Positions 17,218 to 25,828 of a stretch of 64,000 nucleotides of DNA are shown in pieces. Origin of the DNA: Cupriavidus alkaliphilus. GTDB lineage: Bacteria; Pseudomonadota; Gammaproteobacteria; Burkholderiales; Burkholderiaceae. Both the position numbers and the translations under genes were made by a program. Every line of letters begins with the position of its first letter. Position 1 is the first letter of the stretch. Location: positions 62,001-126,000 of the forward strand of contig NZ_FMAD01000009.1 in NCBI RefSeq assembly GCF_900094595.1, read 5' to 3'. The notes beneath the pieces were generated by a model that had not been told where the DNA came from, searched no databases, and saw only the letters and a list, made by a program, of their open reading frames with translations.

Positions 17218-18600
17218 TTACAAGCTGTGGGCCATCTGCAGCAGCGGCTGGCGCGCGGCGGGCTCCAGCAGCCGGCCGGCGCCGTCGGCAATGCCCATGT
17301 GCTGCAGCCAGGCCTCGAATTCCGGCGCCGGGCGCAGCCCCAGCACTTCGCGCAGGTACAGCGCGTCGTGGAACGAGGTGCTCTGGTAGTTCAGCATGAT
17401 GTCGTCGGCGCCCGGCACGCCCATGATGAAGTTGATGCCGGCCACGCCGAACAGCGTCAGCAGCGTATCCATGTCGTCCTGGTCGGCCTCGGCATGGTTG
17501 GTGTAGCAGACGTCGCAGCCCATCGGCACGCCCATCAGCTTGCCGCAGAAGTGGTCTTCCAGCCCGGCGCGGATGATCTGCTTGCCGTCGTACAGGTACT
17601 CCGGCCCGATAAAGCCGACCACGGTATTGACCAGCAGCGGCGAGAACGCGCGCGCCACCGCATAGGCGCGCGCCTCCATGGTCTGCTGGTCGACGCCATG
17701 GTGCGCGTCGGCCGACAGCGCGCTGCCCTGTCCGGTTTCGAAATACATCAGGTTGTCGCCCACGGTGCCGCGCGCCAGTGCCTGCGCCGCGTCGTGCGCC
17801 TCGGCCAGCAGCGACAGGCTGATGCCGAAGGCGGCATTGGCGCGCTCGCTGCCGGCCACGGACTGGAACACCAGGTCCACCGGCGCGCCCTGGCCGATCG
17901 CGCGCAGCGTGTTGGTGACGTGGGTCAGCACGCAGGACTGCGTGGGGATGTCGAAGCGGCTGCGCAGCTCATCGATCATGCGCAGCAGCGAGACGATCGC
18001 GCCGAGGTTGTCCGAGGCCGGATTGACCCCGATGGTGGCATCGCCGCAGCCATAGAGCAGCCCGTCGATGATCGAGGCGGCGATGCCCTTGGGATCGTCG
18101 GTGGGGTGGTTGGGCTGCAGCCGCACCGCCAGCCGGCCCGGCAGCCCCACCGTGCTGCGAAAACGCGTGACCACCTGGCACTTGCGCGCCACCGCGACCA
18201 GGTCCTGGTTGCGCATCAGCTTGCTGACCGCCGCCGCCATCTCCGGCGTGATGCCGGGCGCCACCCGCGCCAGCATGGCGCTGTCGGTCTCGTGGCGCAG
18301 CAGCCAGTTGCGCAGGTCGCCCACGGTGGTGGCATCGATCGCGGCAAAGGCGGCGGCGTCGTGGCGGTCGTGGATCAGGCGCGTGACCTCGTCGTCTTCA
18401 TAAGGCACCAGCGCCTCGTTGAGGAAGCGCGTCAGCGGCACCTCGGCCAGCGCCAGCCGTGCCGCCATCCGCTCCTGTTCGCTTTGCGCGGCAAGGCCCG
18501 CGAGCGCGTCGCCGGAGCGCGCCGGGCTGGCCCTGGCCAGCAGCGTGCGCAGGTCGGCAAAGACGTGGCGGTGGGTGTCGATGGTATGGGTGTAGGCCAT
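17218..18600 (-). CDS. eutB: Ethanolamine ammonia-lyase large subunit
   Basis: A 460-residue EutB, the catalytic TIM-barrel heavy chain that binds ethanolamine and adenosylcobalamin. Landmarks are VGLPGRLAVRLQPNHPTDDP, the glycine-rich GLLYGCGDATIGVNPASDN, FQSVAGSERANAAFGIS, GVPMGCDVCYTNHAEADQDD and INFIMGVPGADDIMLNYQST. ATG 18600 (MAYTHTIDTHRHVF) has AGGAA upstream and is preferred over an ATG nine codons earlier. It is followed by eutC after 9 bp. No ethanolamine permease or EutR-type regulator is adjacent; a divergent membrane-protein gene starts at 18813. Confidence 0.96.
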   Translation of the reverse strand: MAYTHTIDTHRHVFADLRTLLARASPARSGDALAGLAAQSEQERMAARLALAEVPLTRFLNEALVPYEDDEVTRLIHDRHDAAAFAAIDATTVGDLRNWLLRHETDSAMLARVAPGITPEMAAAVSKLMRNQDLVAVARKCQVVTRFRSTVGLPGRLAVRLQPNHPTDDPKGIAASIIDGLLYGCGDATIGVNPASDNLGAIVSLLRMIDELRSRFDIPTQSCVLTHVTNTLRAIGQGAPVDLVFQSVAGSERANAAFGISLSLLAEAHDAAQALARGTVGDNLMYFETGQGSALSADAHHGVDQQTMEARAYAVARAFSPLLVNTVVGFIGPEYLYDGKQIIRAGLEDHFCGKLMGVPMGCDVCYTNHAEADQDDMDTLLTLFGVAGINFIMGVPGADDIMLNYQSTSFHDALYLREVLGLRPAPEFEAWLQHMGIADGAGRLLEPAARQPLLQMAHSL

Positions 18601-18812
18601 GCGTTGCGTTCCTGTACCTGGCGACAATCGAAAACAGCGCGGCGAACGGCTGGCCGTGCACGATTCCCCCTAATATAGACACCCTTTGCGTGTGCCGATA
18701 TGCCAACATCCGCGCCAGCTCGCGGCGGCACGGGCGCCTGACGCAGCCATTACATCTGGATCGGCGAGAATCCAGGACTTCCTTTTCAGCAAATTGCATG
18801 CCGGAGACACCG

Positions 18813-19850
18813 ATGAAAGACCCCGAACCGACCGTCACCCCGCGCCTGCCGCCGGCCGCCTGGTACAGCGTCGGCACCGTCGCCTACCTGCTGACCGCGC
18901 TGGCGCTCTGGACCGTGCTGCATGCCAACCTGGTGGCGGCGCTGCTTTCGGGGCTGCTGCTGTATTCGCTGGTGGACGTACTGGCGCCGCGCCTGAAGCG
19001 CCTGCACCAGCGCCACGACGCGCTCGCGGTGGCGATCCTGTCGGCGCTGATCCTGCTGGGGCTGACGCTGGCGGGCTGGTTGCTGGTGCGCTTTGTCAGC
19101 GGCGAGGGCAATACCCTGGACGGCCTGCTCAACCACGTCGCCGACATCATCGACCGCTCGCGCGGGCAGCTGCCGCCGTGGGTCAGCGACGCGCTGCCCA
19201 ACGGCGTCGACGAACTAGCCAACACACTGATCGACACCCTGCGCGAACACGCCGCGATGGCGCAGAAGCTGGGCGCCGAGGTGCTGCGCACGCTGGTGCA
19301 TATCCTGATCGGCCTGGTGATCGGCGCAATGGTGGCGCTGTACCGCGCCGTGGCGCGCCCCAACCGGCGCCCGCTGGCGGCAGCCCTGGTGGCGCGCGCG
19401 CGCACGCTGCAGCAGGCGTTCTCGCAGTTCATCTTTGCGCAGATCCAGATCTCCACGATCAACACCGTGCTGACCGCGATCTACCTGCTGCTGGTGCTGC
19501 CGCTGTTCGGCGTGCACCTGCCGCTGAGCAAGACCCTGGTGGTGATCACCTTCGTCGCGGGCCTGCTGCCGGTGCTGGGCAACCTGATCTCGAACACGGC
19601 CATCGTGGTGGCCTCGCTGTCGGTGTCGCTGCCGATCGCGGTGGGCTCGCTGGTGTTCCTGGTGGTGATCCACAAGCTCGAGTACTTCCTGAATGCGCGC
19701 ATTATCGGCGCGCGCATCCAGGCGGCGGCGTGGGAACTGCTGATGGTGATGCTGCTGATGGAAACGCTGTTCGGCATCCCGGGCGTGATCGCCGGGCCGA
19801 TCTTTTACGCATACCTGAAGCGCGAACTCGCCGGCGCCGGCCTGATCTGA
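18813..19850 (+). CDS. AI-2E/PerM-family membrane transporter
   Basis: A 345-residue polytopic inner-membrane protein of the AI-2E exporter (PerM/TqsA) superfamily, with about eight hydrophobic segments. A long hydrophilic loop at about 95-150 (LPPWVSDALPNGVDELANTL) is typical of the family. The C-terminal signature region GLLPVLGNLISNTAIVVASL and IIGARIQAAAWELLMVMLL...GIPGVIAGP is well conserved. The transported substrate in this family is often unknown or Na+/H+-linked; I make no claim. The ATG at 18813 is supported by GGAG about 6 nt upstream; an alternative ATG lies 15 bp earlier. Confidence 0.88.
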   Translation: MKDPEPTVTPRLPPAAWYSVGTVAYLLTALALWTVLHANLVAALLSGLLLYSLVDVLAPRLKRLHQRHDALAVAILSALILLGLTLAGWLLVRFVSGEGNTLDGLLNHVADIIDRSRGQLPPWVSDALPNGVDELANTLIDTLREHAAMAQKLGAEVLRTLVHILIGLVIGAMVALYRAVARPNRRPLAAALVARARTLQQAFSQFIFAQIQISTINTVLTAIYLLLVLPLFGVHLPLSKTLVVITFVAGLLPVLGNLISNTAIVVASLSVSLPIAVGSLVFLVVIHKLEYFLNARIIGARIQAAAWELLMVMLLMETLFGIPGVIAGPIFYAYLKRELAGAGLI

Positions 19851-19909
19851 ATGCCGCGGCCGGCACGCCGGGCCGGTGGTCGGACCAAAAATGGGCCAAC
19901 GGACTTGTC

Positions 19910-20629
19910 TCAGCCGCCGTCCTGCTCCACCCGGCTGCGGACGAAATCGATGTGGGTCTGCATCGCCGTGCGCGCCTCTTCGGGGCGGCGCGCGCAGATG
20001 GCATCGCACAGGGTGCGGTGCTGCAGTAATAGCAGCTCCGAGGCGCCCTCGTCCTGTTCGCGCAGGCCGGTGCCGTTGATGGTGATGTGCTCGCGCAGCA
20101 TGCCGATCACGCTGGTATGCAGGTGCAGGAACATGGTGTTGTGCGAGGCCCGGGCGATGGCGTCATGCAGCTGCGCGTCGGCATCGGCCTCGGCCTGCTT
20201 GTCGTCGGCGGCGCGGGCGCGTTCCAGTTCGGCCATCAGCGCGCGCATGCGCCTGACGTCGGCGGCATCCGCGCGCAACGCCGCGAAATAAGCGGTGGCG
20301 CCTTCCAGCACGCGGCGGAACTCGAGGATGTCTTCGCGCAGCGCGGGATGGTCCGCCACCAGCTGGCCCCACGGCGAGGCAATGCCGGCACGCAGCTGGT
20401 CGGTGGCATAGACGCCCGCGCCGCGCCGGCTCTGCAGCAGGCCGCGCGCGGCCAGGCGCTGGATCGCCTCGCGCACGGTGTTGCGCGCCACCGCATACTG
20501 CCCGGCCAGCACGCGCTCGGCCGGCAGGCGCGTGCCGGGCGGCCAGGTGCCGTCGAGCAGCGCGGTCTCGATGCGCCGCATCACCGACTCCACGCGTCCG
20601 CGGGTATGCCCGTGCCTGGCTGCCGTCAT
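19910..20629 (-). CDS. FadR/GntR-family regulator of the lactate locus (LldR/LutR-like)
   Basis: A 239-residue regulator with an N-terminal winged helix (about 12-75; GTRLPAERVLAGQYAVARNTVREAI has family form) and an all-helical FCD ligand domain (about 95-230) with the usual metal-binding His spacing. It faces lutA across a 135-bp gap holding a perfect FadR-type operator, which strongly suggests control of lutACB-lldP in response to L-lactate. ATG 20629 follows a GAGGA site; the longer frame to 20692 lacks one. Ligand assignment is inferred from context. Confidence 0.88.
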   Translation of the reverse strand: MTAARHGHTRGRVESVMRRIETALLDGTWPPGTRLPAERVLAGQYAVARNTVREAIQRLAARGLLQSRRGAGVYATDQLRAGIASPWGQLVADHPALREDILEFRRVLEGATAYFAALRADAADVRRMRALMAELERARAADDKQAEADADAQLHDAIARASHNTMFLHLHTSVIGMLREHITINGTGLREQDEGASELLLLQHRTLCDAICARRPEEARTAMQTHIDFVRSRVEQDGG

Positions 20630-20682
20630 GCCGTGTGTCCTCGCTCCTGAACGTGCCTGAGGGTGCGCGGCGCGCCTTCGGG

Positions 20683-20697
20683 ATTGGTCCAACCAAT
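20683..20697. promoter_or_regulatory. FadR-family operator in the regulator/lutA divergent promoter
   Basis: ATTGGT-CCA-ACCAAT is a perfect 6-3-6 palindrome with the arm sequence known for PdhR/LldR-type FadR-family regulators. It sits 54 bp upstream of the regulator start and 68 bp upstream of lutA, so one bound repressor could control both directions. Confidence 0.85.
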
Positions 20698-20764
20698 TTG
20701 AAGCGCCGCGCGGAAGCGGGAATTATGCGCCCAAACGTGCGACCCAGCACGTGTGGAGCGAGAC

Positions 20765-21547
20765 ATGAAGGATCGTCAGTACCCCAGCGGCCCTGCCCCC
20801 ACGCAGGCCTACCTGTTTGCCACCTGCCTGGTCGACATGTTCGTGCCGCAGGCCGGCCTCGACGCCGTGCGGCTGCTCGAGCGCGAAGGCCTGACCGTGC
20901 ATTTCCCGCGCGGCCAGAGCTGCTGCGGCCAGCCCGCCTACAGCAGCGGCAACCCCGACGCGGCGCGTGCGGTCGCGCGCGCCCAGCTCGACCTGTTCGG
21001 CCAGCCGTGGCCGGTGATCGTGCCGTCCGGCTCGTGTGCCGGCATGATGCGCCACCACTGGCCCCAGCTCTTTACCGACGATCCGGTGGCCGGCCCCAAG
21101 GCCCGCGAACTGGCCGGGCGCGTCTACGAGCTGGGCGAGTTCCTGCTGCATGTGCTGAAGGTGGACTTCGGCACTGCCGCGCCATCGGCCCAGCCGCCGG
21201 AGCGCATCGTGCTGCATACCTCGTGCGGCGCGCGCCGCGAAATGGGCACGCGCCAGCACGGCGTGGCGCTGGTCGATGCGCTGCCGGGCGTGACCCGCGT
21301 CGAGCATGAACGCGAGTCCGAATGCTGCGGATTCGGCGGCACCTTCTCGCTCAAGCATCCCGATATCTCCGGCGCCATGGTGCGCGACAAGGTGGCGTCG
21401 GCCTGCGCCACCGGCTGCGAGCGCCTGGTCTCGGCCGACTGCGGCTGCCTGCTCAATATCGGCCATACCGCCGCGCACGACCGCGCGCCGTTGCGGGTGG
21501 AGCACCTCGCCAGCTTCCTGTGGCGCCGTAGCGGAGGTGCCGCATGA
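20765..21547 (+). CDS. lutA: Lactate utilisation protein LutA, Fe-S oxidoreductase
   Basis: A 260-residue cytoplasmic protein with two CCG domains (first SCCGQPAYSSGN near 55-66; second SECCGFGGTFSLKHPD near 190), the heterodisulfide-reductase-like motif that binds Fe-S clusters. LutA acts with LutB and LutC in NAD-independent oxidation of L-lactate to pyruvate. ATG 20765 with GGAG upstream is preferred over a GTG 12 bp earlier. Its stop overlaps the lutC start as ATGA, so translation is coupled. Confidence 0.94.
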   Translation: MKDRQYPSGPAPTQAYLFATCLVDMFVPQAGLDAVRLLEREGLTVHFPRGQSCCGQPAYSSGNPDAARAVARAQLDLFGQPWPVIVPSGSCAGMMRHHWPQLFTDDPVAGPKARELAGRVYELGEFLLHVLKVDFGTAAPSAQPPERIVLHTSCGARREMGTRQHGVALVDALPGVTRVEHERESECCGFGGTFSLKHPDISGAMVRDKVASACATGCERLVSADCGCLLNIGHTAAHDRAPLRVEHLASFLWRRSGGAA

Positions 21548-22245
21548 GCACGCCCGGCGCCCGCGAACGCATGCTCGGCCGGCTGCGCGCCGCCGCACCC
21601 GTGCCCTCCCCGCAAACCACCGAGCTGGACCGCCGCATCGACAGCCATTTCGAAGCGCGCCGCCATGGCGCGCCAACGACTGGCGCACGCGTTGCCGCGA
21701 TGCGGGCCGCGCTGCAAGGCCTGCATGCCGAAGTCTGGTGCGCCGACGCCGGCGCCTGGCCGGCGCTGCTCGCCGGCGAACTGGCCAGTGCTGGCGTGAA
21801 GCGCCTGCTGCTCGATCCGGCCACCACGGCCGGCGCGGCGCTGGCAACGGCGTTGCCGACCGGTATCGAAGCCATCGGCTACGACCGCCCGATCGAGGCG
21901 TGGAAGGGCGAGCTGTTCGACACCGTTGACGCCGGTTTCACCGTGGCGCGCTCCGGCATCGCCGCCACCGGCACGCTGGTGCTGGCACCCGATGCGGGCT
22001 CGCCCCGCACGGTATCGCTGGTGCCGCCGCTGCATGTCGCGCTGGTGCACGCGTCGACGCTGCATGACGACCTGCACATGGCCGCGCGCGCCGAGCGCTG
22101 GGCTGATGGCATGCCGACCAACCTGGTGCTGGTCTCCGGCCCGTCCAAGACCTCGGACATCCAGCAGACCCTGGCCTACGGCGCGCATGGTCCGCGCCGG
22201 CTGTGGGTCGTGATCGAAACCGACGCCGCGGAGGCCGCGCAATGA
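21544..22245 (+). CDS. lutC: Lactate utilisation protein LutC
   Basis: A 233-residue LUD-domain protein. Family segments are DAGFTVARSGIAATGTLVLA, SLVPPLHVALVHAST and VSGPSKTSDIQQTLAYGAHG, the last being the conserved C-terminal motif. It is the third component of the L-lactate oxidation complex. Both ends are coupled: ATGA overlap with lutA upstream and with lutB downstream. Its position between lutA and lutB differs from the A-B-C order of Bacillus subtilis. Confidence 0.93.
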   Translation: MSTPGARERMLGRLRAAAPVPSPQTTELDRRIDSHFEARRHGAPTTGARVAAMRAALQGLHAEVWCADAGAWPALLAGELASAGVKRLLLDPATTAGAALATALPTGIEAIGYDRPIEAWKGELFDTVDAGFTVARSGIAATGTLVLAPDAGSPRTVSLVPPLHVALVHASTLHDDLHMAARAERWADGMPTNLVLVSGPSKTSDIQQTLAYGAHGPRRLWVVIETDAAEAAQ

Positions 22246-23687
22246 GCCAGCAGACCCTGCAATTCGTTGCGCCGCGAGAGTTCAAGGCGCGCGCCCGCGA
22301 GGCGCTGGACGACCCCAAGCTGCGCCAGAGCTTCCGCGGCGCGATGGACTTCCTGCAAGGCAAGCGCCTGGCGCAGTTCCCCGACGCCGACGAACTCGAA
22401 CGCCTGCGCGACCTCGGCGAGGCGGTGCGCCAGCACGCGCTGGCCAACCTGCCTGACCTGCTGGTGCAACTGGAACAGAAGCTGACCGCCGCCGGCGTGC
22501 AGGTGCACTGGGCCGAGACCGCCGACGAGGCCAACGCCATCATCCACGGCATCGCCAGCGCCAGGCAGGCCACGCGCGTGATCAAGGGCAAGTCGATGGC
22601 CAGCGAGGAAATCGAGCTGAACCATTACCTGGCCGAGCGCGGCGTGGATTGCATCGAATCGGACATGGGCGAGTACATCGTCCAGCTGGCCGGCGAGAAG
22701 CCCTCGCATATCGTGATGCCGGCGATTCACAAGACCAAGGGCGATATCGCGCAGCTGTTTACCGAGCATATCCCCGACACGCCTTATACCGAGGACGTCG
22801 ACGCGCTGATCCAGACAGGACGGCGCGCGCTGCGCCAGGCCTTTGTCGAGGCCGACATCGGCCTGTCCGGCGTGAACTTCGCCGCCGCCGACACCGGCAC
22901 GCTATGGCTGGTGGAGAACGAGGGCAACGGCCGGCTGTCGACCACCGTGCCGGACGTGCATATCGCCATCATGGGCATGGAGAAGGTGGTGGCCAGGCTC
23001 GAGCACATCGTGCCGCTGTCGACGCTGCTGACGCGCTCGGCCACCGGCCAGGCCATCACCACGTACTTCAACCTGATCTCGGGCCCGCGCCGCGCCGGCG
23101 AGCGCGACGGCCCGCGCGAAGTGCACCTGGTGCTGCTCGACAATGGCCGCACCCAGGCGTACGCCGACGCGCAGTTGCGCGCCACGCTGCAATGCATCCG
23201 CTGCGGCGCGTGCATGAACCACTGCCCGGTCTACGCCCGCATCGGCGGCCACGCCTACGGCACCACCTACCCGGGCCCGATCGGCAAGATCCTGTCGCCC
23301 CACCTGCTGGGGCTGGACGCCACCGCCGACCTGGCCACCGCCTCGAGCCTGTGCGGTGCCTGCGGCGAGGTCTGCCCGGTGCGCATCCCGATCCCGCAAC
23401 TGCTGGTGCGCCTGCGCACCGAGTCCAACCGCGCGCCCGACCAACCGGTGGCCAATCCGCTGCGCGGCCAGGGCGCCAAGTACAGCCGCGGCGAGCACCT
23501 GGTATGGCGCTTCTGGAGCGGGGCCTATTCGCACCCGGCGGCGTACCGGCTGTTCCGCTGGGCCGCCACGCGCCTGCGCGCGCTGACACCGGCGCGGCAG
23601 ATGGGATGGACGCAGCACCGCACGCCGCTGAAGCCGGCGGCGAAGAGCCTGGCGGACCTGCTGAAGGAAAAGGGGCAGCCCGAGTAG
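22242..23687 (+). CDS. lutB: Lactate utilisation protein LutB, 4Fe-4S
   Basis: A 481-residue iron-sulfur protein with an N-terminal LUD-type region (IKGKSMASEEIELNHYL, SDMGEYIVQL) and two C-terminal 4Fe-4S motifs (CIRCGACMNHCPV near 324 and CGACGEVCPV near 373). It is proposed to pass electrons from lactate towards the respiratory chain with LutA and LutC. It begins within the lutC stop (ATGA overlap). A 250-bp gap with two REP-like palindromes separates it from lldP. Confidence 0.95.
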   Translation: MSQQTLQFVAPREFKARAREALDDPKLRQSFRGAMDFLQGKRLAQFPDADELERLRDLGEAVRQHALANLPDLLVQLEQKLTAAGVQVHWAETADEANAIIHGIASARQATRVIKGKSMASEEIELNHYLAERGVDCIESDMGEYIVQLAGEKPSHIVMPAIHKTKGDIAQLFTEHIPDTPYTEDVDALIQTGRRALRQAFVEADIGLSGVNFAAADTGTLWLVENEGNGRLSTTVPDVHIAIMGMEKVVARLEHIVPLSTLLTRSATGQAITTYFNLISGPRRAGERDGPREVHLVLLDNGRTQAYADAQLRATLQCIRCGACMNHCPVYARIGGHAYGTTYPGPIGKILSPHLLGLDATADLATASSLCGACGEVCPVRIPIPQLLVRLRTESNRAPDQPVANPLRGQGAKYSRGEHLVWRFWSGAYSHPAAYRLFRWAATRLRALTPARQMGWTQHRTPLKPAAKSLADLLKEKGQPE

Positions 23688-23723
23688 GCGGCGGCGCCGG
23701 GCTGACGCATCCCCATACCCGCT

Positions 23724-23770
23724 GGTTTGCTCCCCTCTCCCGCTTGCGGGAGAGGGGCGGGGGTGAGGGC
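23724..23770 (+). repeat. REP-like palindromic repeat, copy A
   Basis: Core stem CTCTCCCGC / GCGGGAGAG with loop TT, preceded by GGTTTGCTCCC and followed by GGGGTGAGGGC. It forms an inverted pair with copy B 45 bp downstream, in the lutB-lldP gap. Confidence 0.85.
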
Positions 23771-23815
23771 GGGCGCGCGGCAAGCACGAGGCGTTTGCAC
23801 TTTGTTGAAGCTCTG

Positions 23816-23855
23816 GCCCTCACCCCAACCCTCTCCCGCAAGCGGGAGAGGGAGT
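23816..23855 (-). repeat. REP-like palindromic repeat, copy B
   Basis: The same element in reverse orientation (GCCCTCACCCC, then CTCTCCCGC-AA-GCGGGAGAG). It ends about 80 bp before the lldP start, so the A/B pair could fold into a long hairpin in the lutB-lldP mRNA. Confidence 0.85.
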
Positions 23856-23937
23856 ACACAAGCGCGCGAATCGACGCCCCCACACGTTCCACAACAACAA
23901 TGCTTTCCCGAACCACCACCAAATCAGGAGACCACCC

Positions 23938-25647
23938 TTGCAACCCTGGACCCAACTCTATACACCACTAGGCAGCCTGTGGCTGTCCTCACTGGCGGCA
24001 GCGATCCCCATCGTGTTCTTCTTCATCGCGCTCGCGGTCTGGCGCATGAAGGGCCATGTCGCCGCGGCGGTGACGCTGCTGCTGGCGCTGGCCGTGGCGG
24101 TGTTTGCCTACGGCATGCCCGCGCAGCAGGCGCTGGCCTCGGCCGGTTTCGGCTTTGCCTACGGGCTGTGGCCGATTGCGTGGATCATCGTGACCGCGGT
24201 GTTCCTCTACAAGATCGTGGTCAAGACCGGCCAGTTCGACGTGATCCGCGCTTCGGTGCTGTCGATCACCGACGACCAGCGCCTGCAGATGCTGCTGATC
24301 GGCTTTGCCTTCGGCGCCTTCCTGGAGGGTGCGGCCGGCTTCGGCGCCCCGGTGGCGATCACCGCGGCGCTGCTGGTGGGGTTGGGCTTCAACCCGCTGT
24401 ACGCGGCGGGGCTGTGCCTGATCGCCAATACCGCGCCGGTGGCATTCGGCGCGATGGGCATTCCCATCATCGTGGCCGGGCAGGTGACGGGACTGGACCC
24501 GTTCCATATCGGCGCCATGGCCGGTCGCCAGTTGCCGCTGCTGTCGCTGCTGGTGCCGTTCTGGCTCGTCTTCATGATGGACGGCGCCAAGGGCGTGCGC
24601 GAGACCTGGCCGGCGGCGCTGGTGTGCGGCGGCAGCTTTGCCGTGACGCAGTACTTCACCTCGAACCATATCGGGCCGGAACTGCCGGACATCACCTCGG
24701 CGCTGGTGAGCCTGGTGTCGCTGGCGGCGTTCCTGAAGGTATGGCAGCCGCGCAGCGCCTCGCAGCGCGCCGGCGGCAGCGCCGGCAACGTCAGCGGCGG
24801 CACGGTCGCGCTGGCGGGCTTCGGCGGCGGCTTCGGCGGCGCGATGCAGAGCCGCAAGGCATCGCCTTATACGCTCGCGCAAACGCTGCGCGCGTGGGCG
24901 CCGTTCGGCATCCTGACCGCCATCGTCACGGTGTGGAGCCTGCAGCCGTTCAAGGCGCTGTTCGCCGCCAGCGGCCCGCTGGCGGGCACGGTGCTGAAGT
25001 TCAAGGTGCCGGGCCTGGACCAGCTGGTGATCAAGGCCGCGCCGATCGTGACCACGCCCAAGGCCTATGACGCGGTGCTGAAGATCGACCTGCTCTCCGC
25101 CGTCGGCACCGCGATCCTGCTGACCGCGCTGATCTCCGCCGTGCTGCTGCGCATGAAGCCGCGCGACCTGCTGGCCACGTTCGGGGAAACGCTGGTGGAA
25201 CTGGCGCGCCCGGTGCTGTCGATCGGGCTGGTACTGGCGTTCGCCTTTGTCGCCAACTACTCGGGCATGTCGTCGACGCTGGCGCTGCTGCTGGCCGGCA
25301 CCGGCGCGGCGTTCCCGTTCTTTTCGCCGTTCCTGGGCTGGCTGGGCGTGTTCCTGACGGGGTCCGACACCTCGTCGAATGCGCTGTTCTGCGCGCTGCA
25401 GAACACCACCGCGCACCAGATCGGCGTGTCCGACACGCTGATGGTCGCGGCCAACACCACCGGCGGCGTCACCGCCAAGATGATCTCGCCGCAGTCGATC
25501 GCGGTGGCCTGCGCGGCGACCGGGCTGGTGGGCAAGGAGTCGGAGCTGTTCCGCTTCACCGTGAAGCACAGCCTGCTGTTCGCGGTGATCATCGGGGTGA
25601 TGACGATGGTGCAGGCGTATTGGCTGCCGGGGATGATTCCGGGGTGA
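23938..25647 (+). CDS. lldP: L-lactate permease
   Basis: A 569-residue inner-membrane lactate:H+ symporter of the LctP/LldP family with about 13-14 hydrophobic segments. Recognisable family blocks are [56 protein letters not shown] and [18 protein letters not shown]. Translation appears to start at TTG 23938, because AGGAG at 23926-23930 is well placed and the first in-frame ATG is 36 codons later, inside a membrane segment. It belongs functionally with lutACB; whether it shares the transcript is unclear because of the REP pair between them. Confidence 0.95.
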   Translation: MQPWTQLYTPLGSLWLSSLAAAIPIVFFFIALAVWRMKGHVAAAVTLLLALAVAVFAYGMPAQQALASAGFGFAYGLWPIAWIIVTAVFLYKIVVKTGQFDVIRASVLSITDDQRLQMLLIGFAFGAFLEGAAGFGAPVAITAALLVGLGFNPLYAAGLCLIANTAPVAFGAMGIPIIVAGQVTGLDPFHIGAMAGRQLPLLSLLVPFWLVFMMDGAKGVRETWPAALVCGGSFAVTQYFTSNHIGPELPDITSALVSLVSLAAFLKVWQPRSASQRAGGSAGNVSGGTVALAGFGGGFGGAMQSRKASPYTLAQTLRAWAPFGILTAIVTVWSLQPFKALFAASGPLAGTVLKFKVPGLDQLVIKAAPIVTTPKAYDAVLKIDLLSAVGTAILLTALISAVLLRMKPRDLLATFGETLVELARPVLSIGLVLAFAFVANYSGMSSTLALLLAGTGAAFPFFSPFLGWLGVFLTGSDTSSNALFCALQNTTAHQIGVSDTLMVAANTTGGVTAKMISPQSIAVACAATGLVGKESELFRFTVKHSLLFAVIIGVMTMVQAYWLPGMIPG

Positions 25648-25668
25648 TACCCCGAATCCAGCCGCTTG

Positions 25669-25711
25669 CTTGCTCCCTCTCCCGCTTGCGGGAGAGGGCT
25701 GGGGTGAGGGC
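25669..25711 (+). repeat. REP-like palindromic repeat, copy C
   Basis: CTCTCCCGC-TT-GCGGGAGAG core followed by CTGGGGTGAGGGC, just after lldP. It pairs with reverse-oriented copy D. The last codons of lldP also form a small hairpin around its stop codon (25636-25656). Confidence 0.85.
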
Positions 25712-25754
25712 CAGCGTATCGACGAAGTGAAGCGCGTCGCTATTGCCACCGCCC

Positions 25755-25803
25755 GCCCTCACCCCCTGCCCCTCTCCCGCAAGCGGGCGAGGGGAGCAAA
25801 CCA
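25755..25803 (-). repeat. REP-like palindromic repeat, copy D
   Basis: Reverse-oriented copy with a GCGGGCGAG variant arm, ending GGGGAGCAAACC. With copy C it forms the second inverted pair, so lldP is flanked on both sides by the same arrangement. Confidence 0.8.
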
Positions 25804-25828
25804 GCGGTGCGAAGCCGCCACGTCGCTC

